A stretch of DNA of 64,000 nucleotides. Source: Streptomyces albofaciens JCM 4342 (lineage in GTDB: Bacteria; Actinomycetota; Actinomycetes; Streptomycetales; Streptomycetaceae). Of the stretch, positions 46,633 to 55,081 are shown piece by piece. The position numbers and the translations under genes were made by a program. The notes beneath the pieces were generated by a model. The model had not been told where the DNA came from, did not search any database, and was given only the letters and a program-made list of their open reading frames with translations. Within the stretch, counting starts at the first letter, position 1. Every line of letters starts with the position of its first letter. The DNA is taken from assembly GCF_008634025.1 (NCBI RefSeq), contig NZ_PDCM01000001.1, positions 738,501 to 802,500 of the forward strand, in the 5' to 3' direction.

Positions 46633-47942
46633 CGGCCCATGACCTTCAGGCCGCGCTTCCGCAGCTCGCGCACCGTCGCGTCGCTGCCGGCGCGTACCGC
46701 GTCGGTCAGCGAGCCCGCGCCGCCCGCCGCCTTGCCGAACTCGTCCTTGAGCGTGGTGTTCGTGGTGCTGGTGGCCGGTCCCCAGCCCCAGTTGTCGTTG
46801 ACCGAGGCGGCGGCCGCGTCGAAGAGGGCGTAGACGTCCTGGCCGCTGTAGTAGGTGGTGTCGAAGGCCCGCTTGGCGACCGGGCGCAGGGCCGTGGCGG
46901 CCGGGTAGGCGCTGGACTCGCCGGAGGCGACCCGGGCCCGGACCGCCTCGGGGGCGGTGGACATCCAGGCCGCGAACCGTACGGCGGCCTCGGTGTGCCG
47001 GCTGCCCTTGGTCACGGCCGTCGTCGAGCCGCCGAGCATGCCGCTGGCGGGCTTGCCGTCCCAGGTCGGCACGGGCGCCGCCGCCCACGCGCCGCTCTGG
47101 TCCGGCAGCGTGCCCTTCAGCACGCCCGCGCCCCAGGAGGCGCCGAGGTAGCCGACGGTGCCGCCGCTGCGGAGCGACTGGGTCCACCCGGGGCTGAAGG
47201 AGACATGGGTGTGGACGAGGCCGTCCTTGAGGAGGCCTTGCCAGTAGGCGGTGACCTTCCGGGTCGCCGGGTCGTTGGTGGCCAGCTTCCAGGAGTCGCC
47301 CTGGGTGGCGAACCAGCGGGCGCCCGCCTGCCAAACCATCGCCTCGAAGGTGGTCGGGTCGTCGGGAAAGAACGTCCCGATACGGGCCTTCGGGTCGGCC
47401 TTCCTGGCCGCGGCCGCGGCGGCGCGGAAGCCGGCCCAGGTGCGCGGCACTTCGATCTTGTGCCGGGTGAAGAAGTCCTTGCGGTAGTAGTAGATCTGCG
47501 GCGCGGCGTCGAAGGGCACGGCCCAGTTCCGGCCGCCGAGGGTGGTGAGCCGGACGGCCTGCGGCAGCAGCTTCTTCTTCAGCTCGGGCGTCACGTACGG
47601 GGTGATGTCCTTGATGGCGCCCTGGCTGACGAACTCCGGAAGCGTCGGGTACTCCACACTGACCAGGTCGGGCGCGTTGCCCGCCTTGACCGCGTTCGAG
47701 ATCTTGGCGTAGCCGCCCGCGGTGCCCGAGGGGATCTCCTCGAACCGCACGGTGATGTCGCGGTGCGCGGCGTTGAACGCGTCCACGGCCTGCTTGGTGC
47801 CCTTGGTCCAGCCCCAGTACGTGAGCGTCACGGGGCCTTCGCTCCCGGCGGCGCCGCCACCGCAGGCGGTCAGCAGGGTCAGTGCGGTGAGGCCGCCGGC
47901 AAGCGCGGCAGTGGTGCGTCTTCTGCTCCAACTGGTGCTCAT
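46629..47942 (-). CDS. Carbohydrate ABC transporter solute-binding lipoprotein
   Basis: 437 aa. A signal peptide with twin RR and lipobox LLTAC (Cys27) precedes GGGAAGSEGPVTLTYWGWT, the usual opening of CUT1 sugar-binding proteins. Aromatic residues such as WQAGARWF and NDNWGWGPATST suggest a saccharide site. ATG 47942 follows CAGGAG at 7 nt. It is the first gene of a four-gene operon with the two permeases and the dehydrogenase. Confidence 0.93.
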   Translation of the reverse strand: MSTSWSRRRTTAALAGGLTALTLLTACGGGAAGSEGPVTLTYWGWTKGTKQAVDAFNAAHRDITVRFEEIPSGTAGGYAKISNAVKAGNAPDLVSVEYPTLPEFVSQGAIKDITPYVTPELKKKLLPQAVRLTTLGGRNWAVPFDAAPQIYYYRKDFFTRHKIEVPRTWAGFRAAAAAARKADPKARIGTFFPDDPTTFEAMVWQAGARWFATQGDSWKLATNDPATRKVTAYWQGLLKDGLVHTHVSFSPGWTQSLRSGGTVGYLGASWGAGVLKGTLPDQSGAWAAAPVPTWDGKPASGMLGGSTTAVTKGSRHTEAAVRFAAWMSTAPEAVRARVASGESSAYPAATALRPVAKRAFDTTYYSGQDVYALFDAAAASVNDNWGWGPATSTTNTTLKDEFGKAAGGAGSLTDAVRAGSDATVRELRKRGLKVMGR

Positions 47943-47999
47943 GGCGCGGCTCCTGAGCGGTGAAGGGGCGCGGCACGTAGGGGATGGCCGCGATCCGCG

Positions 48000-48060
48000 A
48001 TCCTTGGGCCGGTCCTGAGCGAAGTCAAGAGCGGAAGATTGATTGAGCGAAAAAAGAACA
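48000..48060 (-). promoter_or_regulatory. Promoter region of the sugar-transporter operon
   Basis: On the minus strand the -35 TTGACT (plus 48023-48028) and -10 AAGGAT (plus 48000-48005) are spaced by 17 bp. Just upstream is the A/T-rich phrase GATTGATTGAGCGAAAAAAG (plus 48038-48057), an island in GC-rich DNA and the best candidate operator for the adjacent DeoR-type regulator. Between the -10 and the gene the phrase CCGCGATC is tandemly repeated. Confidence 0.5.
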
Positions 48061-48091
48061 GGATGGGGGAGGCGGGTACGGCGTACGGGGG

Positions 48092-49336
48092 TCAGCGGGA
48101 GCGGTCGTCGGCCACGGTGCCGGCAGCCCGCGACGCACCGCACGAGGCCCGTATCCGCAGGGCGGGGAGCAGGGCGAGGTGCCGCCGCGGCGCGGGTTCG
48201 CCGAGGTCGGCCGTGCCCCCGGCCCCATGATCGGCCGCACTCTCGTGACCGGCCCCGGCCCCGGCCCCGGCCAGGGCCCCGACCCCCGCCCCGGCCTCAG
48301 CTCCGTGAACACCCCCGGATGCGCCCCCACCCCGCTCCCGCAACCGCTCCACCAGCAGCCGCGCCGCCTGCCGCCCGACCTCGCGCTTGGGCGGCGCCAC
48401 CGCCGTCAGCGGCGTGTCCGCCAGGGCCGCGACCTCGTCGTCGTACGCGACCAGCGCCAGGTCGTCCGGCACCCGCACGCCCAGCTCCGCCAGCCGCTGC
48501 GCCATCTGGATCGCGTCCACGTCGTTGTGCACCAGTGCGGCCGTCGCCTCTCCCGAGACCACCGCCGTGTGCAGTTCCCGTACGGCCCGCTCGAATCCCT
48601 CCGGGTCCGTCTCGGCCGGTACGGATTCGATCACCGGTCGCGGCGCCGGGACGCCGAGAGCGTGCAGCGCCGCCGCGTACCCCTCGCGCACCGCGAGCGC
48701 CGTCGGGCTGTCGGCGCGGGCCACCAGCAGCGGCGCCCCGTGCCCCTGTCCCCTCAGATGGCGCAGCGCCAGCAGCACGCCGTGGCCATGGTCCGAACAC
48801 ACCCGGTCCAGCCCGGCCAGCGGGCCGCCCGGCGGCACGCCGCGCTCCAACAGCACGACGGGTACGGGCAGTTCGGCCACCCAGCCGCCGTACTCGGCCG
48901 GGTCCCCGGGCCCCCGCCAGCCCGGCGCGACAAGCAGCCCCTCCGCCCCGGCCGCCAGCAGCCCCTCGGCACGCGCCGGGTCCTCCTCGGGGCGGTAGTC
49001 CGAGATCCGCAGCACGAGCCGGGCCCCGGCCCGCGCCGCGGCCTCGTGGGCACCGCGGATCACATCGGCGAAGTAGTACGTGGCGGAGGGCGCCAGCAGT
49101 CCCAGTACGCGCCCCTCGCCCACGGGCGCACGCCCCCCGACGCCCCGCTGCCGGGGCCAGGACACCGCCCCGTGCACCCGGTCCAGCAGCCCTTTCCCGG
49201 CCAGCGCCTCGACATCGCGCCGTACGGTGACGGGCGAGACGCCGAGCTGCTCGGCCAGGTCGGTGACGCGGGCCGAGCCGCGTTGCCGTACCAGGGCCAG
49301 CAGTCGGTCATGACGTTGCACAGCACGCTCGCGCAC
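48092..49336 (-). CDS. DeoR-type HTH / LacI-type ligand-binding hybrid transcriptional regulator
   Basis: 414 aa. The N-terminal DeoR helix-turn-helix is RVTDLAEQLGVSPVTVRRDVEAL (residues 24-46), followed by a periplasmic-binding-protein-like sensor (about 75-340) with LVHNDVDAIQMAQRLAELGVRVPDDLALVAYDD typical of LacI proteins. The C-terminal 70 residues are Gly/Ala-rich and poorly ordered. I start at GTG 49336 after GAGGGGGC. It sits between the transporter operon and the DUF2264 gene and probably controls both in response to a sugar. Confidence 0.88.
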   Translation of the reverse strand: MRERAVQRHDRLLALVRQRGSARVTDLAEQLGVSPVTVRRDVEALAGKGLLDRVHGAVSWPRQRGVGGRAPVGEGRVLGLLAPSATYYFADVIRGAHEAAARAGARLVLRISDYRPEEDPARAEGLLAAGAEGLLVAPGWRGPGDPAEYGGWVAELPVPVVLLERGVPPGGPLAGLDRVCSDHGHGVLLALRHLRGQGHGAPLLVARADSPTALAVREGYAAALHALGVPAPRPVIESVPAETDPEGFERAVRELHTAVVSGEATAALVHNDVDAIQMAQRLAELGVRVPDDLALVAYDDEVAALADTPLTAVAPPKREVGRQAARLLVERLRERGGGASGGVHGAEAGAGVGALAGAGAGAGHESAADHGAGGTADLGEPAPRRHLALLPALRIRASCGASRAAGTVADDRSR

Positions 49337-49420
49337 GGCGGCAGCCCCCTCGCGGTGTGGTGGACCGGGTGACGGCCGGGCTGCGGCCGACCCCGGGTCC
49401 GTCCTTCTTCTCCGCCCCGG

Positions 49421-49620
49421 ACGCGCACCCGAAAGCGCACACAACGCGCACCCGGAAGCGCCCACAGACGCGCACCCGGAAGCGCCCCCGAAAGTGCCCC
49501 CCAGACGCGCACCCGGATCACCCCCGGATCACCCCCGGATCACCCCCGGATCACCTCCGAACGCGCGCACCCGAAGCGCCCCGGGAACACGCACATCCGA
49601 AACACGCACATCCGAAACAC
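49421..49620. repeat. Cluster of short direct repeats between the regulator and DUF2264 genes
   Basis: Three repeat types follow each other: ACGCGCACCCGGAAGCGCCC-like units near 49421, 49444, 49468 and 49505; four 11-bp GGATCACCCCC units at 49515-49558; and two 15-bp AACACGCACATCCGA units at 49586-49615. No gene is credible here. The array separates two divergent genes of the locus. Confidence 0.8.
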
Positions 49621-49706
49621 CCTCGGACACGCTCCCGGTCACGGCTCCTGGAACGGATGAAGACGCACCCTAGTCCAGTCGGCCCCGGCGTGATCGAACA
49701 GCACGA

Positions 49707-49760
49707 GAACCGGTCATTCGATCGGGTTCCCTTGACCTCCGATCTCCCCAAGCCGAGGAT
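49707..49760 (+). promoter_or_regulatory. Candidate operator and promoter of the DUF2264 gene
   Basis: An inverted repeat GAACC (49707-49711) and GGTTC (49725-49729) is followed by -35 TTGACC (49732-49737) and -10 GAGGAT (49755-49760), spacer 17 bp. The repeat touches the -35, which suits a repressor. The gene starts about 25 bp after the expected transcription start. Confidence 0.5.
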
Positions 49761-49792
49761 TTCCAGGGTCGTCGACCGCGAGGAAAGCGCCC

Positions 49793-51772
49793 ATGACCGT
49801 GCCGTCCTTACCGCACCCCACCGGCCGGAAGGCCGTGTCCCTGCCGCCCGAGGACCGCGAGCGCAGCCCGTACACCGGCTGGACCCGCGCCCACTGGGAA
49901 ACCACGGCGGACACCCTTCTGGAGGCGGTGGCCCCTTACGCCTCGCCCCGCAACGGGCTCATCAACCTCCCCGGCGTGCGCCCGAGTTGGTCCGGTCCGC
50001 GCTCCGACGGCCTCGAAGGCTACGCCCGCACGTTCCTGGCGGCGGCCTTCCGGGTGGCCGGCAGCCGCGGCGAGGACCCGCACGGCCTGCTGGCCCGGTA
50101 CGCCGAAGGCCTCGCCGCGGGCACCGAGCACCCGGTCGACGAGCAGGGCCTCGGCGACGCGCACCCCGACGCCTGGCCGCTGATCCCGGGCACCCGCCAG
50201 GCCATCGTCGAATCCGCCTCCATCGCCCTGGGCCTGCGCCTGACCCGCCCCTGGCTGTGGGACACCCTGGACGAGGGCGTGCGCGCCCGCGCCGTCGACT
50301 GGCTGCTGCCCGCCCTCGACCCGCCGCCCATCGACAACAACTGGTGGCTCTTCGGCCTGACCGTCGGCGGCTTCCTCCTGGACGCGGGCATCGAGACGGA
50401 GCGCGCGCAGGCGTCCGTGGACCGCGCGCTGGAGCGCGTCGAAGGGTGGTACCGCGGCGAGGGGTGGTACAGCGACGGCCCGAACCGGTCCTTCGACCAC
50501 TACAACGGCTGGGCGCTGCACTTCTATCCCGTCCTGCACGCCCATCTCTCCGGCGACCGCGCCCTGCTCGACACGTACGGCGAGCGGCTGCACGCCCACC
50601 TCGACGGCTACCGCCGCATGTTCGACGCCAACGGCGCCCCGATGCCGTTCGGCCGCTCGCTCACCTACCGCTTCGCCACCCTCGCCGCCCCCTGGCTCGG
50701 CGCGCTCACCGGCCACACCCCGCTCAGCCCCGGCGCCACCCGCCGGCTGACCTCCGGCGCCCTGCGGCACTTCCTCGACCGGGGCGCCGTGACCGCCGAG
50801 GGGCTGCTGCCGCTCGGCTGGTACGGCCCGTACGCGCCGATGCTCCAGGGCTACTCGGGGCCCGCCTCCCCGTACTGGGCGTCCAAGGGCCTGGCCGGGC
50901 TGCTGCTGCCGGCCGGCCACCCGGTCTGGGCGGAGACCGAGGAGCCGCTGCCCGCCGAGACCGCGGACGCCGTCACCACGCTGCGCGCGCCGGGCCTGCT
51001 CGTGCAGTCCACCGTGGCGGACGGGCTGGTCAGGCTGCACAACCACGGCAGCGCTTCGGTCTTCGGACCGGCCGACCCGAATTACGCGCGGTTCGCCTAC
51101 TCGACGCGTACGGGTCCGTCGGCCGCCGAGGACGCCCCGGCCGTCATGGACACCTCCGCCAACCCCGGCTCGGACACCACCCTCAACCCGACCCCGGACA
51201 ACCACTTCGCCCTGCTCGTGGACGGCGTGCCCACCGGCCGCGGCACCGTGCGGGCGCTCGGCGGCGGTCCCGGCTGGGCGGCCTCCGCACACGTCCCGTG
51301 CACCGCGGACGGTTCCGACGTCCCCGGTGTACGGGTCCGGTCCGCGACCCTGGCGCACGGCCGCGCCGAGGTACGCGCCCACCTGGTCACCGGGGCCGCG
51401 CCCGGCACCCCCGTACGCCAGACCGGCTGGGCCGTCACGGACGACGGGCCGACCGCCCAGCTCCACCCCGTACACGGCTTCGACGCGGACGCGCGGACCG
51501 TACGGACGGGCAGTACGCCCTTCGGGGAGCACACCCGCACCGCCTGCCTCGACGGCACGGTGCCCGACGCTCCCGACGGCGCCCTCTTCGTCTCGCTCGC
51601 CTCGCTCACCGCCGAGGCGGCGCCGGGACCCGTGCACAAACTGGCCGAGGTACGTGTCAGCGACGGCCACACCCTTCATGTGACCTGGGAGGACGGTTCC
51701 GTCAGCACCCTGTCGCTCGACCAGCTCGACCAGCTCGACTCGCTCGACTCCCCCGAGTCGTCCGGAGGCTGA
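49793..51772 (+). CDS. DUF2264 domain protein, probable carbohydrate-active enzyme
   Basis: 659 aa, no signal peptide, so cytoplasmic. The first 380 residues are helical with IDNNWWLFGLTVGGFLLDAG and GEGWYSDGPNRSFDHYNGWALHFY, motifs I associate with DUF2264, probably an alpha/alpha toroid. The C-terminal 250 residues are beta-rich. Conserved Trp, Asp, His and Tyr suggest glycan binding. ATG 49793 has GAGGAAAG upstream. The neighbouring sugar importer, hydroxyacid dehydrogenase and sugar-type regulator suggest it acts on an imported saccharide. No reaction is established. Confidence 0.85.
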   Translation: MTVPSLPHPTGRKAVSLPPEDRERSPYTGWTRAHWETTADTLLEAVAPYASPRNGLINLPGVRPSWSGPRSDGLEGYARTFLAAAFRVAGSRGEDPHGLLARYAEGLAAGTEHPVDEQGLGDAHPDAWPLIPGTRQAIVESASIALGLRLTRPWLWDTLDEGVRARAVDWLLPALDPPPIDNNWWLFGLTVGGFLLDAGIETERAQASVDRALERVEGWYRGEGWYSDGPNRSFDHYNGWALHFYPVLHAHLSGDRALLDTYGERLHAHLDGYRRMFDANGAPMPFGRSLTYRFATLAAPWLGALTGHTPLSPGATRRLTSGALRHFLDRGAVTAEGLLPLGWYGPYAPMLQGYSGPASPYWASKGLAGLLLPAGHPVWAETEEPLPAETADAVTTLRAPGLLVQSTVADGLVRLHNHGSASVFGPADPNYARFAYSTRTGPSAAEDAPAVMDTSANPGSDTTLNPTPDNHFALLVDGVPTGRGTVRALGGGPGWAASAHVPCTADGSDVPGVRVRSATLAHGRAEVRAHLVTGAAPGTPVRQTGWAVTDDGPTAQLHPVHGFDADARTVRTGSTPFGEHTRTACLDGTVPDAPDGALFVSLASLTAEAAPGPVHKLAEVRVSDGHTLHVTWEDGSVSTLSLDQLDQLDSLDSPESSGG

Positions 51773-51853
51773 CGGCACACCAGGTAGCGCACGGGCCGCG
51801 GGCACCTACACCCGCGGCCCGAACCGCCCCGCCGCATCCCGCCCCGGCTCGCC

Positions 51854-51898
51854 GATCTCCGGCCGACCGATCTCCGGCCGACCGATCCCCGGCTCACC
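51854..51898. repeat. 15-bp tandem repeat, three copies plus decayed copies
   Basis: GATCTCCGGCCGACC occurs at 51854-51868 and 51869-51883, then GATCCCCGGCTCACC at 51884-51898; further decayed GGCTCACC phrases follow to about 51930. It fills the gap between the DUF2264 gene and the converging dehydrogenase gene. Confidence 0.8.
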
Positions 51899-51939
51899 GG
51901 CCCACCGGCTCGCCGACCCCCGGCTCACCGCCGCCCGCC

Positions 51940-52713
51940 TCACTGCGGGCCGTACTTGCGCCCCGTCTTCGACGTGATGCCGCCGAGGAGGTTGCGCGGC
52001 GCGAGCTTCGCCACGCCCATCAGCGCCTTGTAGCGCGGGTCCGGGACGGACAGCGACTTGCCGCGCGCCAGGTCCTTCATCGCCGCGTCCACCAGCTTGT
52101 CGGCGTCCAGCCACATCCAGTCGGGGATGTTGTCCGTCCCCATCCCGGCCCGCTCGTGGAACTCGGTCCGCACGAAACCGGGGCACAGCGCCATCAGCCG
52201 CACGTTCTCGCCCGCCAGGTCGCGCGCCGCGCCCTGGGTGAACTGCACGACCCACGCCTTGCTCGCGCCGTACGTGCCGCGCGGCACGAACGCCGCCACC
52301 GAGGCCACGTTGACGACCCCGCCGCGGCGCCGCTCGCGCATCCCCTTGACCGCCTCCGAGGTCAGCCGCAGCACCGCCTCGCAGTGCACCTTGAGCATCT
52401 TGAGCTCATCGGCCATCGGCACCTCCAGGAATTCACCCTTGTTGCCGAAGCCCGCGTTGTTGACCAGCAGGTCCACCGGGTGGGTGCGGTCGCCGAGCCG
52501 CTTCTCGACCGTGCCGATGCCGGCGTCCGTCGCCAGGTCGGCGACCAGGACGGACGCCTCGACGCCGTGCCGGTCGTGCAGTTCGGTGGCCTGCTCGCGC
52601 AGCCGCTTCTCGTTGCGCGCCACCAGCACCAGGTTGTGGCCGTCGCCCGCCAGGCGGCGGGCGAACGCGGCGCCGATGCCCGCCGTCGCTCCCGTAATCA
52701 GTGCAGTCGTCAT
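51940..52713 (-). CDS. Short-chain dehydrogenase/reductase
   Basis: 257 aa, classical SDR. The cofactor motif is TGATAGIG, followed by NNAG, the catalytic Ser in VNVASVAAF and Tyr-x3-Lys in GTYGASKAW. The last residues (KTGRKYGPQ) are basic. The substrate is unknown. TAGCGT lies 6 nt upstream of ATG 52713, a leaderless layout. Confidence 0.92.
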   Translation of the reverse strand: MTTALITGATAGIGAAFARRLAGDGHNLVLVARNEKRLREQATELHDRHGVEASVLVADLATDAGIGTVEKRLGDRTHPVDLLVNNAGFGNKGEFLEVPMADELKMLKVHCEAVLRLTSEAVKGMRERRRGGVVNVASVAAFVPRGTYGASKAWVVQFTQGAARDLAGENVRLMALCPGFVRTEFHERAGMGTDNIPDWMWLDADKLVDAAMKDLARGKSLSVPDPRYKALMGVAKLAPRNLLGGITSKTGRKYGPQ

Positions 52714-52798
52714 ACGGGCACGCTATCCGGATCCGCGCCGGTCACTCGCCCCGGCCGGTACGACCCGGCCGGGCCCGCGACGCCCCGTTCACCCGGGT

Positions 52799-53464
52799 TC
52801 AAGCCTCTTGCGTACGGATGTACTTGAGCGCCCACTCCCGCAGCTCGGGGTGGAGCGCCGCGCCCGCCTCCAGGAGCCGCGGCAGCAGTTCGCGCCGGGT
52901 GGTCATGGCGCGGAAGGTGAGCGCGATCGTCACGTCGTGGTCCGGGCGGTGTTCGACGGTGATCGGGTCTCCGCGGCGGATCTCGCCCGGCTCGATCACG
53001 CGCAGGTACGCGCCGGGCACGCCGGCCTGTGTGAAGCGCTTGATCCAGCCCGGCTCGCCCAGCTTCCCCTGGAAGGTCATGCAGGGGATGCGCGCGGAGG
53101 TCACCTCCAGCAGCAGGCGGGGACCGACGCGCCAGCGTTCGCCGATCCGGGCGTGGGTGACGTCCAGCCCCCGGGTGGTGAGGTTCTCCCCGAACGTCCC
53201 GGCGGGCAGTTCACGGCCCAGTTCCCGCTCCCAGGCGTCCAGATCCTCGCGGGCGTAGGCGTACACCGCCTGGTCGTCGCCGCCGTGGTGCTTGCGGTTG
53301 ACCACGTCGTCACCGGCCAGGCCGCTGCCGGCGACGCCCTTGGGGCCGGGCGCGGTCACCGCCACCGGCCCTTCGACGGGCTCCTTGAAGATGCCCGTAC
53401 GGTCCTCGGCGCCGCGGTAGTCGACGTCCCGTGACCGTCCCGTGTTCACAGACAGAAGCTCCAT
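52799..53464 (-). CDS. MOSC domain protein (YiiM-like)
   Basis: 221 aa. VNRKHHGGDDQAVYAYAREDLDAWE, GTFGENLTTRG and the conserved Cys in TSARIPCMTFQ are MOSC features; in the superfamily this Cys takes part in handling molybdenum cofactor sulfur. YiiM-like proteins reduce N-hydroxylated bases or drugs. TAGCGT lies 6 nt before ATG 53464. It is divergent from the LysR gene, which may control it. Confidence 0.9.
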   Translation of the reverse strand: MELLSVNTGRSRDVDYRGAEDRTGIFKEPVEGPVAVTAPGPKGVAGSGLAGDDVVNRKHHGGDDQAVYAYAREDLDAWERELGRELPAGTFGENLTTRGLDVTHARIGERWRVGPRLLLEVTSARIPCMTFQGKLGEPGWIKRFTQAGVPGAYLRVIEPGEIRRGDPITVEHRPDHDVTIALTFRAMTTRRELLPRLLEAGAALHPELREWALKYIRTQEA

Positions 53465-53544
53465 GGCGACACGCTAGGGGCCGACGGGTCAAAGACGCGA
53501 GTGATTATTTCCCGCCTGCTCCAAGGTGCGCTTATGCTCGAAGG

Positions 53545-54456
53545 ATGATCGAGGCCCGTCATCTGCGCGTACTGCGCGCCGTCGCCCGGACCGGCTCCTT
53601 CTCCGCCGCGGCGCGGGAGCTGGGCTGCACCCAGCCCGCCGTCAGCCAGCAGATGAAGGCGCTGGAGCAGTCCGCGGGCACGCCGCTGCTGGTCCGTACG
53701 GGCCGCGAGATGCGGCTGACGCAGGCGGGCGAGGCGCTGGTGCGGCACGCCACCGGCATCCTGGCCGGGCTGACCGCCGCCGAGGAGGAGGTCGCGGCCA
53801 TCGCGGGCCTGCGCGCCGGGCGGGTACGGCTGGTCTCCTTCCCCTCCGGCAGCTCGACGCTGGTGCCCACCGCGCTGGCCGCCATGCGCGCCGCCCACCC
53901 CGGCACCCGCGTCTCCCTGGTCGAGGCCGAGCCGCCGCGCTCCATCGAGATGCTGCGCAACGGCGACTGCGAGATCGCGCTCGCCTTCCGTTACCCGGAC
54001 GTGCGCGGCGCGGACCCCGCCGCCGACGCGGAGTGGGACGACCTGGTCGTCCGCCCCGTCCTGGCCGACCGGCTGGTGGGCTTGGTCCCGGAGGGCCACC
54101 CGCTGGCCGGGGCCGGTACGGCGCGCTTCACCGACCTGGCCGGCGAGCCGTGGATCGCGGGCTGCCCGCGCTGCCGGCGGCACCTGGTCGAGGTCTGCGA
54201 GGGCACCGGGTTCACGCCGCGCATCGACTTCGCGACGGACGACTACCCGGCGGTGATCGGTCTGGTGGGCGCGGGCCTGGGGGTCGCGGTGCTGCCGGAG
54301 CTGGCGCTGGAGTCGGTACGGGCCAAGGGGGTGCGTACGGTCGCGATGGAGCCGTGCGTACAGCGCGAGGTCGTGGCGCTCACCCTGCCGGACCTGGCGC
54401 GGGTTCCGGCGGTCGAGGCGATGCTCGGCCGGCTCGCGGAGGCCGTGCGCCGCTGA
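53545..54456 (+). CDS. LysR family transcriptional regulator
   Basis: 303 aa. The winged HTH is at residues 1-60 (LRVLRAVARTGSFSAAARELGCTQPAVSQQMKALE), followed by the two-lobed effector domain. I start at ATG 53545; TATGCT (53533-53538) lies 6 nt upstream, so the transcript is probably leaderless. The only neighbour in divergent orientation is the MOSC gene, 80 bp away, the usual target arrangement for LysR proteins. The effector is unknown. Confidence 0.9.
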   Translation: MIEARHLRVLRAVARTGSFSAAARELGCTQPAVSQQMKALEQSAGTPLLVRTGREMRLTQAGEALVRHATGILAGLTAAEEEVAAIAGLRAGRVRLVSFPSGSSTLVPTALAAMRAAHPGTRVSLVEAEPPRSIEMLRNGDCEIALAFRYPDVRGADPAADAEWDDLVVRPVLADRLVGLVPEGHPLAGAGTARFTDLAGEPWIAGCPRCRRHLVEVCEGTGFTPRIDFATDDYPAVIGLVGAGLGVAVLPELALESVRAKGVRTVAMEPCVQREVVALTLPDLARVPAVEAMLGRLAEAVRR

Positions 54457-54699
54457 GGCGGCCACTGGCGGAGGCCGGGGCCGGGGCGGGGCGGGGCGGA
54501 AGGCCGGAAGCGGGGCCGGCAGACGACGGGAACTGGCGGACGACGGGAACCGGCAGGCGGCGGGAGACGGGGGCCGCCAGGCGACGGGAGCCGGCGGGAG
54601 GCGGGGCCGGGGGCCGGGGCCGCACCTGTGCCGTCACCTGCTCCGGATCGTCGCGCCCCCGCTGCGCCGTCCGGGTGAAATCTTCGAAGAAACGTTTCT
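54457..54699. repeat. 243-bp gap with degenerate direct repeats
   Basis: Between the LysR and whiD stops the phrase GACGACGGGAACTGGC and variants (GGCGGGAGACGGGGGCC, GGCGACGGGAGCCGGC) recur about every 15-17 bp from 54520 to 54600. No gene is credible. Confidence 0.55.
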
Positions 54700-55032
54700 T
54701 CAGGCGGTGCCGGTGCTCCGGTGCCCGACCGCGGCCGTCGCCGGCACCAGCCGGTGCCGCGCCCGGCCCATCAGCTCTTCGCGCTCGTCCTCGGTGAGTC
54801 CGCCCCAGACCCCGTACGGCTCGCGGACCGCGAGGGCGTGTGCCGCGCACTGGGCGCGCACCGGACAGCGCATGCACACCTCTTTCGCCGAGGTCTCGCG
54901 CGCGCTGCGGGCCGCGCCGCGCTCGCCCTCGGGATGGAAGAAGAGCGAACTGTCCACGCCACGGCACGCGGCGAGCAGCTGCCAGTCCCACAGGTCTGCG
55001 TTCGGGCCCGGGAGGCGGGAGAAATCTGCCAT
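54700..55032 (-). CDS. whiD: WhiB-like [4Fe-4S] developmental regulator WhiD
   Basis: 110 aa. Cys23, Cys53, Cys56 and Cys62 form the iron-sulfur site, and the GVWGGLTEDERE block plus a basic C-terminus form the DNA/sigma-binding region. The start MADFSRLPGPNADLWDWQ matches Streptomyces WhiD, needed for spore maturation, and the position beside bldM agrees. I start at ATG 55032; the frame is open further upstream without conservation. Confidence 0.93.
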   Translation of the reverse strand: MADFSRLPGPNADLWDWQLLAACRGVDSSLFFHPEGERGAARSARETSAKEVCMRCPVRAQCAAHALAVREPYGVWGGLTEDEREELMGRARHRLVPATAAVGHRSTGTA

Positions 55033-55081
55033 TGCTAGTCCCCTCGAAGCGGTACCGGTTCGGGCTCGGTGCTCACGACCG

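Noticed and set aside
49421..49620. CRISPR-like array
   Set aside because: Units are 11-20 bp, directly adjacent or irregularly spaced, and there are no unique spacers of constant length and no cas genes.
46629..51772. Biosynthetic gene cluster for a secondary metabolite
   Set aside because: There are no core synthases, carrier proteins or tailoring sets; the content fits sugar uptake and catabolism.
43686..54456. Mobile element or prophage insertion
   Set aside because: Gene content is accessory and repeats are present, but no integrase, transposase, att-type direct repeat or tRNA gene is visible.
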